DNA from: Flaccisagitta enflata
Taxonomy: Eukaryota > Chaetognatha > Sagittoidea > Aphragmophora
Assembly: GCA_965153355.1 (NCBI GenBank)
Contig: OZ231126.1
Span: 83,638,001-83,702,000, forward strand
Length of the DNA stretch: 64,000 nt
Direction: 5' to 3'
The notes under the pieces are model-generated. The model saw only the letters and a list, made by a program, of their open reading frames with translations. It ran no database searches and was not told the DNA's origin. Positions within the stretch are counted from its first letter, which is position 1, and each line of letters begins with the position of its first letter. Positions 22,101-32,987 of the stretch are shown here, piece by piece. The translations under genes and the position numbers were made by a program.

Positions 22101-23129
22101 ATCAAACGGTTTGGAAATAGAGAAAAAAAAATCTTAAAAGAATTAATTCTTTTGATAGTTATAAAAGACGATATTCAATTATTACAGCACATTTTAACAC
22201 TATTTAAACAAACAATAGTATTTTATCACTTTTAAAGGAAAAAATCATAGATTTTTAGATGCAACGCAATACATCATGCATAAATAAAGTGAAGGGAAAT
22301 CCTAAATTTCGCTATGTGAAGCACCCAAACACAGCGTAGCAAATCGCGCATTCTGGTAGCTTGATCCCGTCGACTAATCTGCTTCTCCTGAGAAAACCAT
22401 AACTGGAATCGTTTTGACGACCCTTTTCCATGATGAAGGTGACGAATGATGATGATGATGAATTGACGATGATGATGCCAGTTCCTAAGAAGTCTTCTTT
22501 GTTGCATCTTTTTCACGCCAATTGTCATGCGCTTTCTGGAACCTGTATTTTCCGATGTTGTTGTTGTTGCTGTTGTTTCTGTCGTTGTTGCTGTCGTTGA
22601 CACACAACGTGATTTAGCTGCCCTCTAACCTGCGTAGGCTGCGTGCGTAGTCAAATGAACATTGTTTTCTTACCTTGCCCCCACCAATTTTTTATATCAT
22701 TGTTTACCTTACGCTCCCTCTTTCTTTACACTTAAGTAGATCAACCCCATTTACCTTACGTTTTCTTTACACCTACTTTCGTTTACCCTTGGGCAAATCT
22801 CTTCTGTACGGCCAATTTTCATTACTGAAAAGTTTCCGATCAAATGCAGTGCATTTTTGTCAGTATGAGCGTTCAACTATGTGATAGCGAGTTTTCATTT
22901 AAATGGCGAGTGTTCACATGGATTTCCTGTAAAATTCTTTTACTGTCTTTGCGTCTACATGTATCTCTGAAACTGTCTCTCTGTTCGTCTTTGAATCTGT
23001 CTTGTCTGTCCCTGCATTTGTCTGTCTTGGCCTAGCTCTGTATAAGATTGTCGGTCTTTGTCCGTTTCAGCTCTGTCTTTGTCTTTCTCTTTTTCTTTCT
23101 CTTTCGAGAATAACACTGACAAGGCTTCA

Positions 23130-23131
<2 letters not shown>
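22101..23131. other. No recognisable gene
   Basis: AT-rich, with GATGAT (22445-22475) and TTG/GTTG (22555-22600) patches. No gene motif recognised. Confidence 0.5.

Positions 23132-23172
<41 letters not shown>
23132..23172. repeat. (GA)n microsatellite
   Basis: About 38 bp of GA, followed by GACA/ACAGA repeats to 23235. Confidence 0.92.
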
Positions 23173-23180
<8 letters not shown>

Positions 23181-24257
23181 TACAGATATATCAGAGGCAC
23201 AAAGACGGACAGATAGACAGAGGCACAGACAGAGGCACAAACTGCAGAGACTTGCGCAAGGGCATAGTTTAATATTATCAATGACGTGATCTCACCCATT
23301 TGAATTGAAAACTTAACCAGCAAAGAAATTTGATGTACAGAAAAAACTGCTGAAAGAATATCTTCCTCTCAACCGCCCTTTTAACGCACGTCCCGAAAAC
23401 AAATGATCTACGTTTTGTTTACCTTACCTTACCCACGAGGTAGTCACTTTTCTACGCAGTAAATAGATAACGCGGGTGATAACAAACGCGATTAAACGGT
23501 AAGAAACAAACTCAGACGCCCGTAGGAAACGTTTGCCTACTCGCCCCCTTACATTTATTAGTGGGTTAAGTTTCTTATAGGAAATAACGGTGTGTGACAT
23601 GACTTGATAGCCGTTACGGCTCCAAAGTATTCTAGGCTCACCGTCCCTTGCAGGTCTCGTAAATGCCATTCATGGCGGCCATCTCTTGTTTTTGTTCGTT
23701 GTTATTGTTATTGTTGTTGTTGTTATTGTTATTGTTGTTGTTATTGTTATTGTTGTTATTGTAGTTATTTATTGTTGTTGTTGTTGAATTACTAAAATTT
23801 GATGCAAGTGAAATCTGTTAAATAGTGACATTTGTTTTCAATTCATGTGAAGTCCTTATCATAATTTCAGATGGCCTCCGTGTAGTAATCGTTCTTTGCT
23901 TAATAGATTTCTGTCCTAAGTAAATTTCTACAAGGCAATTATACGCCTACGTTTTAAAATAAAACTCGTCTTAGCATTTTATCACTGATTAGTAAAATCT
24001 ACCATCCTCGTTTTGTCCATAGGACGCACTGAAATTAAAGATAGAGGAATTTACCCATAGGACAAACAAACCAATCACATATGCATATCTATGTTATCAA
24101 TATCTGCTTTTTTTTCTTTTAACTTTAGTAAATTTAAATATATAAGAAAAATGATCCGTTATTGCAAAATGATAGAATGGGAAAAAGAAATGAAGGAAAT
24201 TTGACCATGAAGTTGAGAAAAAGTAAAGAAATTAGTGACATCAATTTATTTTAAGCT
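23173..24257. other. No recognisable gene; (TTG/TTATTG)n at 23697-23785
   Basis: AT-rich sequence with a TTG/TTA microsatellite. No protein or RNA gene motif recognised. Confidence 0.5.
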
Positions 24258-24402
24258 CACACAGAATTCCAAATTTGCATAGAAAATCAAAATTTCCATG
24301 AAACAAGAACATAGCGCGCTCAGTAACTGAGTTAGGGATCGCGCTATGTTCTTATTTTGTTGAGATTTTGGTTTTCTATGCAAATTTGGAATTCTGTGTG
24401 GG
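24258..24402. repeat. Short foldback (hairpin) element
   Basis: Arms 24258-24319 and 24339-24402 are inverse over about 62 bp with few mismatches: CACACAGAATTCCAAATTTG pairs with its complement at the far end, and AAGAACATAGCGCG with CGCGCTATGTTCTT near the 19-bp loop. A miniature element or a transcribed hairpin are both possible. Confidence 0.85.
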
Positions 24403-24684
24403 TCATGGTACAATAACAAAGTGGGATTTTCATTGCATTTTGTCTAGTTTTTCGACCATAAAATACATGATTCAAGACTTGAACTGACTTATTAAAGTTG
24501 TTTGATGCAAAATATATCTATTCACATATTAATTGATGACACCCAAGCAAAAAATTTCATCATATTTGATGTTATGAGAATCATGATACATCTGGCTTGG
24601 GTAGCTAATTCTATGGTAATTTTCAGTGCGTCATAGACTGTTAAAATGTTCTCAATCTAAAATATATGATTTTATGAACAATGA
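24403..24684. other. No recognisable gene
   Basis: AT-rich unique-looking sequence. Confidence 0.45.
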
Positions 24685-25380
24685 AGTAGTTTACCAGTAA
24701 TGACGGCTGTCGGCGTGAGGAAAAAAGTCGTAAGCATTGGTCACTTTTTATTTGTTAGAATCAGAGAAAGATAGGATTGGGCCAAATGAGCTAGATGAGC
24801 TAAAATACTCAAAATCACTCAACCAAACAACCACCTATGCTCAATGACATGCTTTCTTGTATATGCATGCTCACATCAAATATCTATTTATTTATTCCAT
24901 TAAAAGTCAAAAAAAAAAAAGGACTGAGCTAAATTAGTTAGGTGAGCTAGAATACCTAAAAACACCCTCACAGAAGAGCAGTTATGTATGACATTCATTC
25001 ACACAGTAGTGTAGCACAGGAAAAATTAAAAGAAATACAGTTGGCAACAAGATCAAATCAAAACAGCAGAGGAAATAATGGACCAACATGTTTTTTTGTA
25101 TCTGCTTGCTTAAACGTGTATCAAAGTATTTATTCATTTATCGCATTTGAAATAAGAAAAAAAGAGAGAGCAAAATGAACTTAATGAGCTATAATGCTCA
25201 AAAACACCCTCACAGATGAGCAGCTATGCTTATAAACACGTTTTTTTTTGTATTTGCATGCTCAAACAAACACAAATACACTCTTTTATTGATTCTACTT
25301 AAAATCATAATAAATTGAAAAAAATTCAATTAATTTCTTGTAAATAAATCTTTAAAAAACCAAAACGTTAAAAATCTTAA
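24685..25380 (+). repeat. Dispersed repeat, plus copy (partner 40888-41607)
   Basis: Begins TTTACCAGTAATGACGGCTG and contains three diverged ~180-bp units, each with a GAGCTA(A/G)AATACTCAAAA-type word, CACCCTCACAGA(A/T)GAGCAG and a TTTTTTTGTAT..GCATGCTCA-type word. The partner holds the same units in reverse. After CTCTTTTATTGATTCTACTTA and TTGTAAATAAATCTTTAAAA similarity stops at about 25380 and resumes at 26845. Confidence 0.82.
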
Positions 25381-25397
25381 AAAGAGTATGGGTCATC

Positions 25398-25855
25398 GAC
25401 TGGGGTCAAACGGCGTTGTCAAACAACGGCGTTGTCACTTCACAGTATCCAAGGCGAGATTTGTCAAGCGGCGTTGTCGGGTGCGTTGTCAAGCGGTGTT
25501 GTCTGTCTGGCGTTGTCATGCGGCGTTGTCGCCGAAAGCGTTGTCATGTAGCGTTATCCTCTGGCGGTGGCATCTGAAGGCGTTGGCATCTGGCGTTATG
25601 CGGCGTTGTCAACGGCGTTGTCAGCGGCGTTGTCAGCGGCGTTGTCAGCGGGCGTTGTCGAGGCGGCGTTGTCAAGCGGCGTTGTCAAATGCGGCGTTGT
25701 CAAGCAGCGTTGTCAAGCGGCGTTGTCAAAACAGCGGCGTTGTCAGCGGCGTTAATCAACAGCGTTATCAAATAAGCGTTATCAAATGGCATTATCAAAT
25801 AAGCATTGTCAGCGCATTATCTGGCGTTGTCAAATACGGCGTTGTCAAGCCTTTG
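25398..25855. repeat. GGCGTTGTC-core minisatellite
   Basis: About 30 copies of a 9-15 bp degenerate unit with core GCGGCGTTGTCAA, unevenly spaced and decaying to GCGTTATC and GCATTGTC near 25790. The open frames (RRCQRRCQ, AALSAALS) are repeat translations. Confidence 0.9.
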
Positions 25856-25864
25856 TTTAGTGGT

Positions 25865-26650
25865 TTTGGCAGTTAGCATGCTACAATCTTTACAAATCAA
25901 ATACGCTATGTTGACCTTCATTAAGACTACATACCAAGTCCTAACCAAATGGGTTGAAAAAAATAACTTAAATTATGCACGTTTTTCACTTTTAGGCTGG
26001 TTGGTGGTAGGCCAGTTTGGCCAGTTAACATGCTAAAATCTTTATAGTTCAAATACATATGTTGAAGGTTCTTCAATTAAGACTATACATTCTAGCAAAT
26101 CGAGTAGAAAAATGCCAAAGTTATCTTAATTTTCCTTTTTTAAGGCTGAAATAGTAGTTGGGTAAATGAGCAGTTTGTGTTGTATCTTTAAAATCTTCTT
26201 TAAATCAAATACATATGTTAGTGCAACCATTTAGAGACTACATAAGTTTGCTCAAATTGGTTGAAAAAAGCCACCAAAGATTATACCGTTTTCACTTTTA
26301 GGCTGAGCCAGGCTGGTTGGGTGGTAGCCGGTTTCAGCTGGTTAACATGCTAAAATCTTTACAAATCAAATACCTGTGTAGAGTCCTACCATTTAGAAAC
26401 TCCATACCAAGTTTCAACTTAATCGGTTTAAAAATGCCAAGTTATGCACGTTTTACTAGACTGGTAGGCTGGTTGGTTGGTAGGCAGTTTATGCAGTTAG
26501 CATGCTAAATCTTTAATTCAAATACATATGTTGAGTTATTCCATTTAGGACTACATACAAAATTTGAACCATATCGGTTAAAAAATGCCGAAGAAGTTAT
26601 GTACATTTTCACTTTGGGTGTGAGTAGACTGGTTGGGCCGGTTGGGTGGG
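25865..26650. repeat. ~155-bp tandem array, five units
   Basis: Units are marked by TTAGCATGCTA or TTAACATGCTA followed by AATCTTTA at about 25874, 26027, 26178 (diverged), 26341 and 26498. Each continues with CAAATACATATGTTG-type, ACTACATA, AAATGCC, CACTTTTAGGCTG and GGTTGGTTGGTAGGC words. Satellite-like, with units of about 151-163 bp. Confidence 0.85.
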
Positions 26651-26844
26651 TCGGATCAGCTCACGCATGGGCACCTGGCGCTTGCCACTGTACAACTTCC
26701 TCAAATATAGGCTAAATCGGTCAAACGTTCCAAGTTAGCCCATTTTTTAAAAGTGTGGACGACGACAACGACAACAACGACAGCATTCTTGTGACACCAC
26801 CCACGCCTCGAATTATAGTCCGCGTCAGAATGGTATTCCGTCGC

Positions 26845-26930
26845 GGACAAATATTTGTTGTAGAGCATTCTGCTTGGCACCAAATGAAAGAGGAGTATCA
26901 AATTTGCCACCATTTTCAATTTCATTGGGG
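26845..26930 (+). repeat. Distal end of the dispersed repeat
   Basis: ATTTGTTGTAGAGCATTCTG and CTTGGCACCAAATGAAAGAG match, in reverse, 40890-40960, where they adjoin the three-unit repeat directly. Confidence 0.8.
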
Positions 26931-27450
26931 CCCAATCCTTTCGATGGACATCCTCAACTTTCTCATAAGAAAAAGTAGAAACCCATTCCTCACCTAAACT
27001 GATTCAGATTAACCCTAACTCTCCTCAACCCACAACCCTCTAGCCTAACACAACCACACCTTATATTCCTCCAAAGTAGAGTCAAGCCCCCTAACCTAAC
27101 CCAACTTTTTAAAACATAAACCTCCAAAGTGAAGTTTAATATAACTATCGCCCTAACCTGTATACACCTCAACAGTGAGTCAAATTTAACCTAACTATTA
27201 CAACATATGCACTCTAAAGAAGTGAAGTCAAATAAGGTTGGTTGGGTTCTGAAGATTGGGACTGGAGATTAGGGTTAATGTTTCAGTCGTGAAAGCGACA
27301 TGCACCCAGCTCACCCAGGCGTCGCGGGATAGGTTAGGGTTAGGGTTAGCGTTATAAGAAAGTATAGCACTTTTACGCTTGAGGTTTAAACCACACTCCC
27401 AACCCCCCTCCAACACACTCACACACAAACAATACTAACTGTAGCATCAA
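26931..27450. other. No recognisable gene; CCTAAC-rich stretch
   Basis: CCTAAC/CTAACC words are frequent at 27000-27200, and a short TTAGGGTTAGGGTTAG lies near 27338-27353. This is too short to be a telomere. Confidence 0.55.
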
Positions 27451-27592
27451 AAATACACGTTTTTCGCGTTTTCAGTTTGAGCGTGACAACACGAGCATGA
27501 CGACGGACCAACGGACCGACGGACCAATGGACCGACGGACCAACAGACCAACAGACGGACAAGGCCTCTTATAGAGTTGCTTGTCTGCAACT
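27451..27592 (+). mobile_element. Family A element, AGTTGC-tail subfamily
   Basis: CGTTTTTCGCGTTTTCAG, GAGCGTGACAACACGAGC, a GACGG/CCAACGG microsatellite, AAGGCCTCTTATAG, then AGTTGCTTGTCTGCAACT (27575-27592, a perfect 6-bp stem) and AAAAA. The inner words match 17080-17130 and, in reverse, 57669-57810. The head is not preserved. Confidence 0.8.
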
Positions 27593-27625
27593 AAAAACTT
27601 GACTGAAAAAACGCCTGTGGCTGAA

Positions 27626-27789
27626 ACAAGGCCTTATACACGGCTACCGAAGTCGCGTGGGGTGAGCAGGGGCAGTGATCAACAAGGCCAGATACACGGC
27701 TACCCTAGTCGCGTGTGGACGGATGGACGGATGGATGGACCGACCAACCGACCAACATAGCGGGTCATAGAGTCACGTAGAACGTGACT
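27626..27789 (+). mobile_element. Two family A heads, the second inserted in the first
   Basis: ACAAGGCCTTATACACGG with AGTCGCGTGGGGTGAGCAGG stops at GCAGTGATC (27680). A second head, AACAAGGCCAGATACACGG, starts at 27681 and runs through a GGAC microsatellite to AGTCACGTAGAACGTGACT (27771-27789), a perfect 8-bp stem with loop AGA, and AAAAA. The break after GCAGTGAT is where family B entered an A copy at about 54800. Confidence 0.85.
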
Positions 27790-29003
27790 AAAAATTTCAA
27801 GGGCTGCTTAGGCAATTCACCAAGTCTTATCCCCCAAAATAATTTCTGGATCAAGAAGACACAAGGATGAGCTATAGGTAGTATATGCAATGATGCAGAA
27901 AAAATGACTTTCACTGGATCCAGATGACTTTTAATACCTAAAAATGAATTGAAATGACCTAAAATGACTTAAGGTTCGTATAAGTTTGAGTAGAAAAAAT
28001 CTACAATTCTAATTCTTACCACCATTTGTTCCTTATCCCTTACTAAGTCTCCGTGCAAAATTTCAGCCCTCTAGCACAACTAGAACTCTCAAAATTGTGC
28101 CCCAAAGAAACACACATTTTTGGGGTTAAGTGAGCAAAAATGAAAAAAAATACAAGTAGGAAGTAATCACAGATACTACAGATTACGGAATATGGTGAAA
28201 CCAGTAATCAGAAGTTGGACATGATGATTGTTTATCTTTACATCAGTATGTTATATTCCGTTAAGTACCATTGTATTCTGCAAGTAACTCCAAACGTAAT
28301 TTTAAAGGAGTCAAAACAATGAGTGAATCATTGTCCAAAGCTTCTGCATCATTGCTCCTACCCCCGCCCACATCGCATGCAACATTAGGCCACCTCTCCG
28401 GCCATCATGAAACATTTGAATCTATCCTTCTATCTATCAATTAATCAATCTTCATTTTATCTCTCTGCTAACCTTCCCTACATTCTGTTCTCATATCATT
28501 GAAATTTGACCAGGTCAGATATCTTCCATCCTCCCTCACAAGACAATTTGTCTTTTTTGCTCATTACAACCTTGCAATCTGGCTTCTAAATAGCTGAGAC
28601 TGTCACTTGACTGACCCACGACAGCCAAAAGAGAACAAATACAAGCTGCGTGACACATTGATTTATCATTTCTTTCTGTTAGGCCTATGGATTATCAGTA
28701 CAGGGTGTTTCAAGATTTCACAAATGAATGAAGGATAAAATAACAACTTTCTTTCTCTGCACCTGGATCGTGCCGCCAGGATCAAGGTGCGTGATCCGCC
28801 CCATTATCAGCACAGAGCAGTCCAGACAGTGTAAACACATGTCTGCCAAAAATAAAATCATTCTTAGAGCAATTTTTTAGAAAGTATTTCTGATTTTCAA
28901 AATTTTGTAAGAAGAATGAATTAATATCCACTTTATGTTTGCAAATTTGTAATTTTGACAAATTTTCCTTTCATTTGATAGGTTGCACTAAAGTGTTCAT
29001 CAA
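27790..29003. other. No recognisable gene
   Basis: Contains a few ATGACTTAAA-type words (27900-27975) that may be a remnant of an A-element core. The rest is AT-rich sequence without recognised motifs. Confidence 0.5.
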
Positions 29004-29149
29004 ACAAGGCCGGATACACGGCATTCTAGTCGCGGACGGTTGGGCAGGAGCAGTAATGCAAAAACCACTTGGAATCACAAAAATGTGACGGACAGATCTA
29101 CCGACCTACCGACCTACACAGTAAGGTGTAGAGTCGCGTGTCCGCGACT
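29004..29149 (+). mobile_element. Family A element, GGACGG-head subfamily
   Basis: ACAAGGCCGGATACACGG, CTAGTCGCGGACGGTTGGGC, a linker ending ATGTGACGGAC, CTACCGAC repeats, and AGTCGCGTGTCCGCGACT (29132-29149, perfect 7-bp stem, loop TGTC). The head motif AGTCGCGGAC is the exact inverse of the tail's last 10 bases, GTCCGCGACT. Confidence 0.92.
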
Positions 29150-30821
29150 AAGAACATATAATGGTCAAATTTTTTTTTGTAACAGTAGCTTATCGGTGTT
29201 GTCATAGTAACAAGTGATATGGGGTCACAATATTGTTGCGGACAACTGGTTCACAACCACTGTCTGAACATTGTGGAATCAGAGGTCATTGGCCCCTCCA
29301 GGGCCACTGCCCCATTACCTCAACATCGCAATAATAGCATTATTGGGGCGACCTGTTTAATTTTGCGGCAACTCTGGGGATACTCTGGCATAAATTTATG
29401 ACAATGTGTTCACTCTAAGGATAATTAAGACAACATTTGGACAACTTTAGGACAACTGAGACAATTTAAGGACAATTTCAATTGCTCTGGGATATCTCTG
29501 ACTAACTCTGGAGTTAAACTCCCAGTAACCAGTAAAACATACTTGCAACTTTTGCGAAGTTCTTTGTATGTTGAGTCAGCCACCATTTTCAGCCATTTTT
29601 ACAGGTATAGTCAGGCAGATAGCTGATAAAACTGTGTGTCCTTAAATACTCAGGATCAGAGACAAGCTATTAAGAAGCCACCTGCTAAACAAATAAATAA
29701 TAAATCTGGTAAATTTTCATTAACACATGTTTTAAAGCGCATTACAATGCATCAACTCATACAATACAGTTTTACCTATTTTCCCAGACCTCTACTCCAT
29801 AGTTGTTGTGAACTCTATGCAAAGTCTCATGACATGGTATTTTCATGAGGCTTCTTCCGAAGTCTTTCGAAGTGTATATTTAACCATGTGTATATTTAAG
29901 TGTATAAGGATGACATGCAAGCATACGGTTGTGTATATTTAACTGTATAAGGATGACGAGTATGCGGTCTTAGCAGATGATCTGGCACAGCCGGAGTCCC
30001 GACTTCGGCATCCACTCACGAATTTCTCTCTGCATGAGACACGTTTTCAATGTCTCCTTTTTTTTCCTTTTTTTCTTCCTTTTTTTTTTCTTTTTCTTTT
30101 CTTCTTTTTTTCCTTCCTCTTTTTTGACATCGGGATGAGTCTCCACTATCTATTGACAATGTTTTTTGACTGATGAGAAACTCATGGATAAGATGATAAC
30201 TCATTTACAATAATTGAGCGGAATACCTCTTATGTAGTGGAAGCATGAACTTTATACTGAAGTCCCAGAAATATTTGTTTCATTTCATTACATCATGCTT
30301 TCATTTCTTTTATTGCTTGAGTGGTTTTTCACCTAATTTTTGCTCAGGTGCCACATCTGCTACAAATGGATGATGCAATTTGTAATGATTTTGTGCATTT
30401 TGTAGGCAGGAGCCTTTGCTCTCTTGATTACCTTGAGCAAGGTCTTAATTATATACATTTTCATGTTTCTCAAAGATTAACTCAATGTGAAAGACGTACA
30501 GGAACGTAGAGGATTGTCGCCAAACGTTGTGTTTCTAAACAGAAGTCTTTCTTCATTGGAAACAAAAATAGTAAATATCTTCAAGTTATTTCTTGATGTG
30601 AACAAGGCGAATACCTTTCCCCTTTCGTTTTCCTTTTTTTCTTTTTCTTTCTCATCTACTTTTTCTCCCAGTTTTTCAATTTTTAACGTATGATTCCCTT
30701 TTTTCAATGAATTACTATTCAGCACTTCGCGACTGGGGGCCGCTTCTCTGATCTTTTGCCGCACATATTTACCAGTAATGATTAGACACCAATTAGTGGG
30801 TTTTAAGACTACCTCTTGATT

Positions 30822-30822
<1 letters not shown>
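29150..30822. other. No recognisable gene; head variant and small duplications
   Basis: GGGTCACAATATTGTTGCGG (29221-29240) matches the variant head at 16950. GGACAACTTTAGGACAACTG-type words follow (29410-29480). A ~50-bp duplication around GTGTATATTTAA..GTATAAGGATGAC lies at 29872-29965. T-rich at 30055-30125. No gene motif seen. Confidence 0.5.

Positions 30823-30867
<45 letters not shown>
30823..30867. repeat. (GA)n microsatellite
   Basis: About 43 bp of GA followed by GACAGA-type words. Confidence 0.92.
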
Positions 30868-30870
<3 letters not shown>

Positions 30871-30983
30871 GACCCACAGAGTCTGAGATAAAGACAGAGA
30901 CAGGGACCGAGTCAAAGACAGACAACGAGTCAAAGAAAAGCATTGAAGGATGTATTTTAATTTTTCACCCATCTGTTTTTTTT

Positions 30984-31102
30984 AGTTGCGCACTACGGGG
31001 TTTTTGCGGTCTTTCACTGCTCATAGTCAAATGATGGAGTGACCTCAAATATGGTCCTTGCCCACCCACACGCGACTAGGGTAGCCGTGTATCCGGCCTT
31101 GT
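30984..31102 (-). mobile_element. Family A element, internally deleted
   Basis: Reverse orientation: a tail remnant AGTTGCGCACTACGGGG, then directly TTTTTGCGGTCTTTCACTGC, the GTGACCTCAAATATGG linker, CCCACACGCGACTAGGGTAG and CCGTGTATCCGGCCTTGT. The GACN microsatellite and most of the tail palindrome are missing. Confidence 0.8.
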
Positions 31103-31132
31103 TTCTGTCTAATGGTTGTCTGTCTGTTTTAT

Positions 31133-31133
<1 letters not shown>

Positions 31134-31217
<84 letters not shown>
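31134..31217. repeat. (CT)n microsatellite
   Basis: About 83 bp of CT, starting 32 bp beyond the head end of the A element at 30984-31102. Confidence 0.95.
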
Positions 31218-31221
<4 letters not shown>

Positions 31222-32081
31222 CAGTGATGATAGGAATTAAGTCTTTTAAATTGAAGATTAGACAGATGCCAAACGCGTGATAGTAAAGTCCAGATCGGAG
31301 GCGGTTGCCGATTAGTTGTCTTCCTCTTGACTCTCTTTGGAACGTGTACTACGACATTCAAGGGGGATCTAAAACAGTCACTGAAAAAAAAGCAAGATTT
31401 TTACGATCAAGATGCACGATACAGAATAGACCAGGTTTTTTTATTGACATTTTTAGTCTTGTGCACGCCAGTCTTTTTTTGGTCTCATTCGTTTGTTTGT
31501 AAAGTGTTTTAATCTTTACCTACATCCCTACAAAGATACAAAGATAAAAATACAGATGGTGTGATTGATTTGAATTTGGTCGGTATTTGTTCACTATTCT
31601 CGGTAAAAACATCTAGTGCAGCGGAAAATCAAGAAATGAATAATTCAGAGATAATGATTTGAATACGAGGACAAGAATGGCTCCATGACGCAGATAAATG
31701 TGGAACCTTACAGGCAAAGGATCAACAGATCAACAGACCAACCGAACATCCAACCAACCAATTAAGTGACCATCCGACTTCACGGTCACTTTTTTTTTTT
31801 TTGCACCATTACGTCACCCGCCCAAAACAGGAAACGTCTAAATTTGTCCGTTAAAATGGAGGAAAAATACAAACATAACAAGGCCAAGTAGGCCAACGAT
31901 GCGTCCTCTTTGAATGAACGTTTTTTATGAATGAATGTTCTTTTTATAAATGAAAGTCATTTGTGAATGAATGAATGATTGAATGAATAAATGAATAACT
32001 TGATATATGCTTCTTTTACTGGGGTAGAACCATTTTTCTGTTGAAAAAATGCATGATTTTGATATGTCTAATGAATGCGTT
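31218..32081. other. No recognisable gene
   Basis: Unique-looking AT-rich sequence with ATGAATGA words at 31910-31995. A CCAACCGAACATCCAACC stretch near 31740 may be a remnant of an A microsatellite. Confidence 0.45.
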
Positions 32082-32143
32082 ACCGACCAACCAACCAACC
32101 GTCCGACGGACACAGCCTGTTATAGAGATGCGAGGACGCATCT
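32082..32143 (+). mobile_element. Family A-type tail, AGATGCG subfamily
   Basis: ACCAACCAACCAACC, GGACACAGCCTGTTATAG, then AGATGCGAGGACGCATCT (32126-32143, perfect 7-bp stem, loop AGGA) and AAAAAA. No head is found, so this is partial. Relative to AGTCGCG..CGCGACT both arms differ at two paired positions. Confidence 0.82.
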
Positions 32144-32604
32144 AAAAAAGTGATAAAACTGAGAATTACTTTGATGGTTGGCAATGTTTATAACATCGTG
32201 CAATCAGGCCATGGTAGTAGAAATTTACAACTGTTAAATTTTTTTATACTTTTAAGTAAACCGTTTTCATTTTCTATTTATCTGTCATTCTGTTATTTAT
32301 TAGAATTCAGATATTGATCAACGGCGCAAATTTCGAAATGAAGTTTGTGACATAAAAAGAAGAAAAATTCGATGGTTACAGAAAACCAAATTTTATCAAA
32401 ATGACGGAAGAACGTATAACGAGGACGACGAAGGTGAGAAATACGACAGCAACAACAACAACAACGTCGATGACGAAGATGACGACGGTGACGACGATGA
32501 GGGTGATGACGGCGATGACGAAACATGGTGAGAAAAGCAATCGTCTATGACGACTTTTTGACGATTTTTTTGCGGGAAAATTTGTTGCATGAGTCACTCT
32601 AACA
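32144..32604. other. No recognisable gene; GACGAT-rich patch
   Basis: AT-rich, then AACAACAACAACGTCGATGA and GACGACGGTGACGACGATGA repeats at 32440-32525. Minus-strand open frames here translate this repeat. Confidence 0.5.
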
Positions 32605-32905
32605 GACGATGGGAAATATTGTCAGACGACGCTGAATATTGTCAGGTGACGACGTGAAATAACGTCAAGTGACGACGCAAAATAACGTCAGGTGACGACG
32701 CGAAATAACGTCAGGTGACGACGCGAAATAACGTCAGGTGACGACGCAAAATAACATCAGGTGACGACGCAAAATAACGTCAGGTGACGACGCAAAATAA
32801 CGTCAGGTGACGACGCAAAATAACGTCAGGTGACAGCAAATAGCTTTGGGCGATAGCGGACGACGCGGAATGTCGTCAGGTGATGATAGACAACTTTTGG
32901 TGACG
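32605..32905. repeat. 23-bp minisatellite with palindromic core
   Basis: About ten good copies (32605-32835) of GACGACGCAAAATAACGTCA + GGT, then decayed units to about 32905. Each junction contains CGTCAGGTGACG, an interrupted palindrome. Units alternate CAAAATAA and CGAAATAA variants. Confidence 0.92.
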
Positions 32906-32987
32906 GCAGAAAACGTTGAGCGATGGAGGTTTTTTTCGGTGGTGACAAAGGGGAAATGAAAGACAATTTCGGTTACAACAAATGACG

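Larger units (their letters stand above)
25385..26844. repeat. 1.46-kb block of tandem arrays interrupting a dispersed repeat
   Basis: The partner copy (40888-41607, read in reverse) passes directly from the sequence matching 25375 to that matching 26850. This block is therefore absent there. It consists of the GGCGTTGTC array, the ~155-bp array and a short tail with GACGACAACGACAACAACGA. Confidence 0.72.

Noticed and set aside
25388-25876. Cys/Arg or Ala/Leu/Ser repeat protein
   Set aside because: Frames over the degenerate GGCGTTGTC array. The repeat explains them.
25865-26650. CRISPR-like array
   Set aside because: Units are whole tandem copies with no unrelated spacers, and the DNA is eukaryotic. 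The same applies to the 23-, 27- and 80-bp arrays.
27335-27356. Telomeric sequence
   Set aside because: Only two TTAGGG units beside CCTAAC-rich DNA. Too short, and not at an end.
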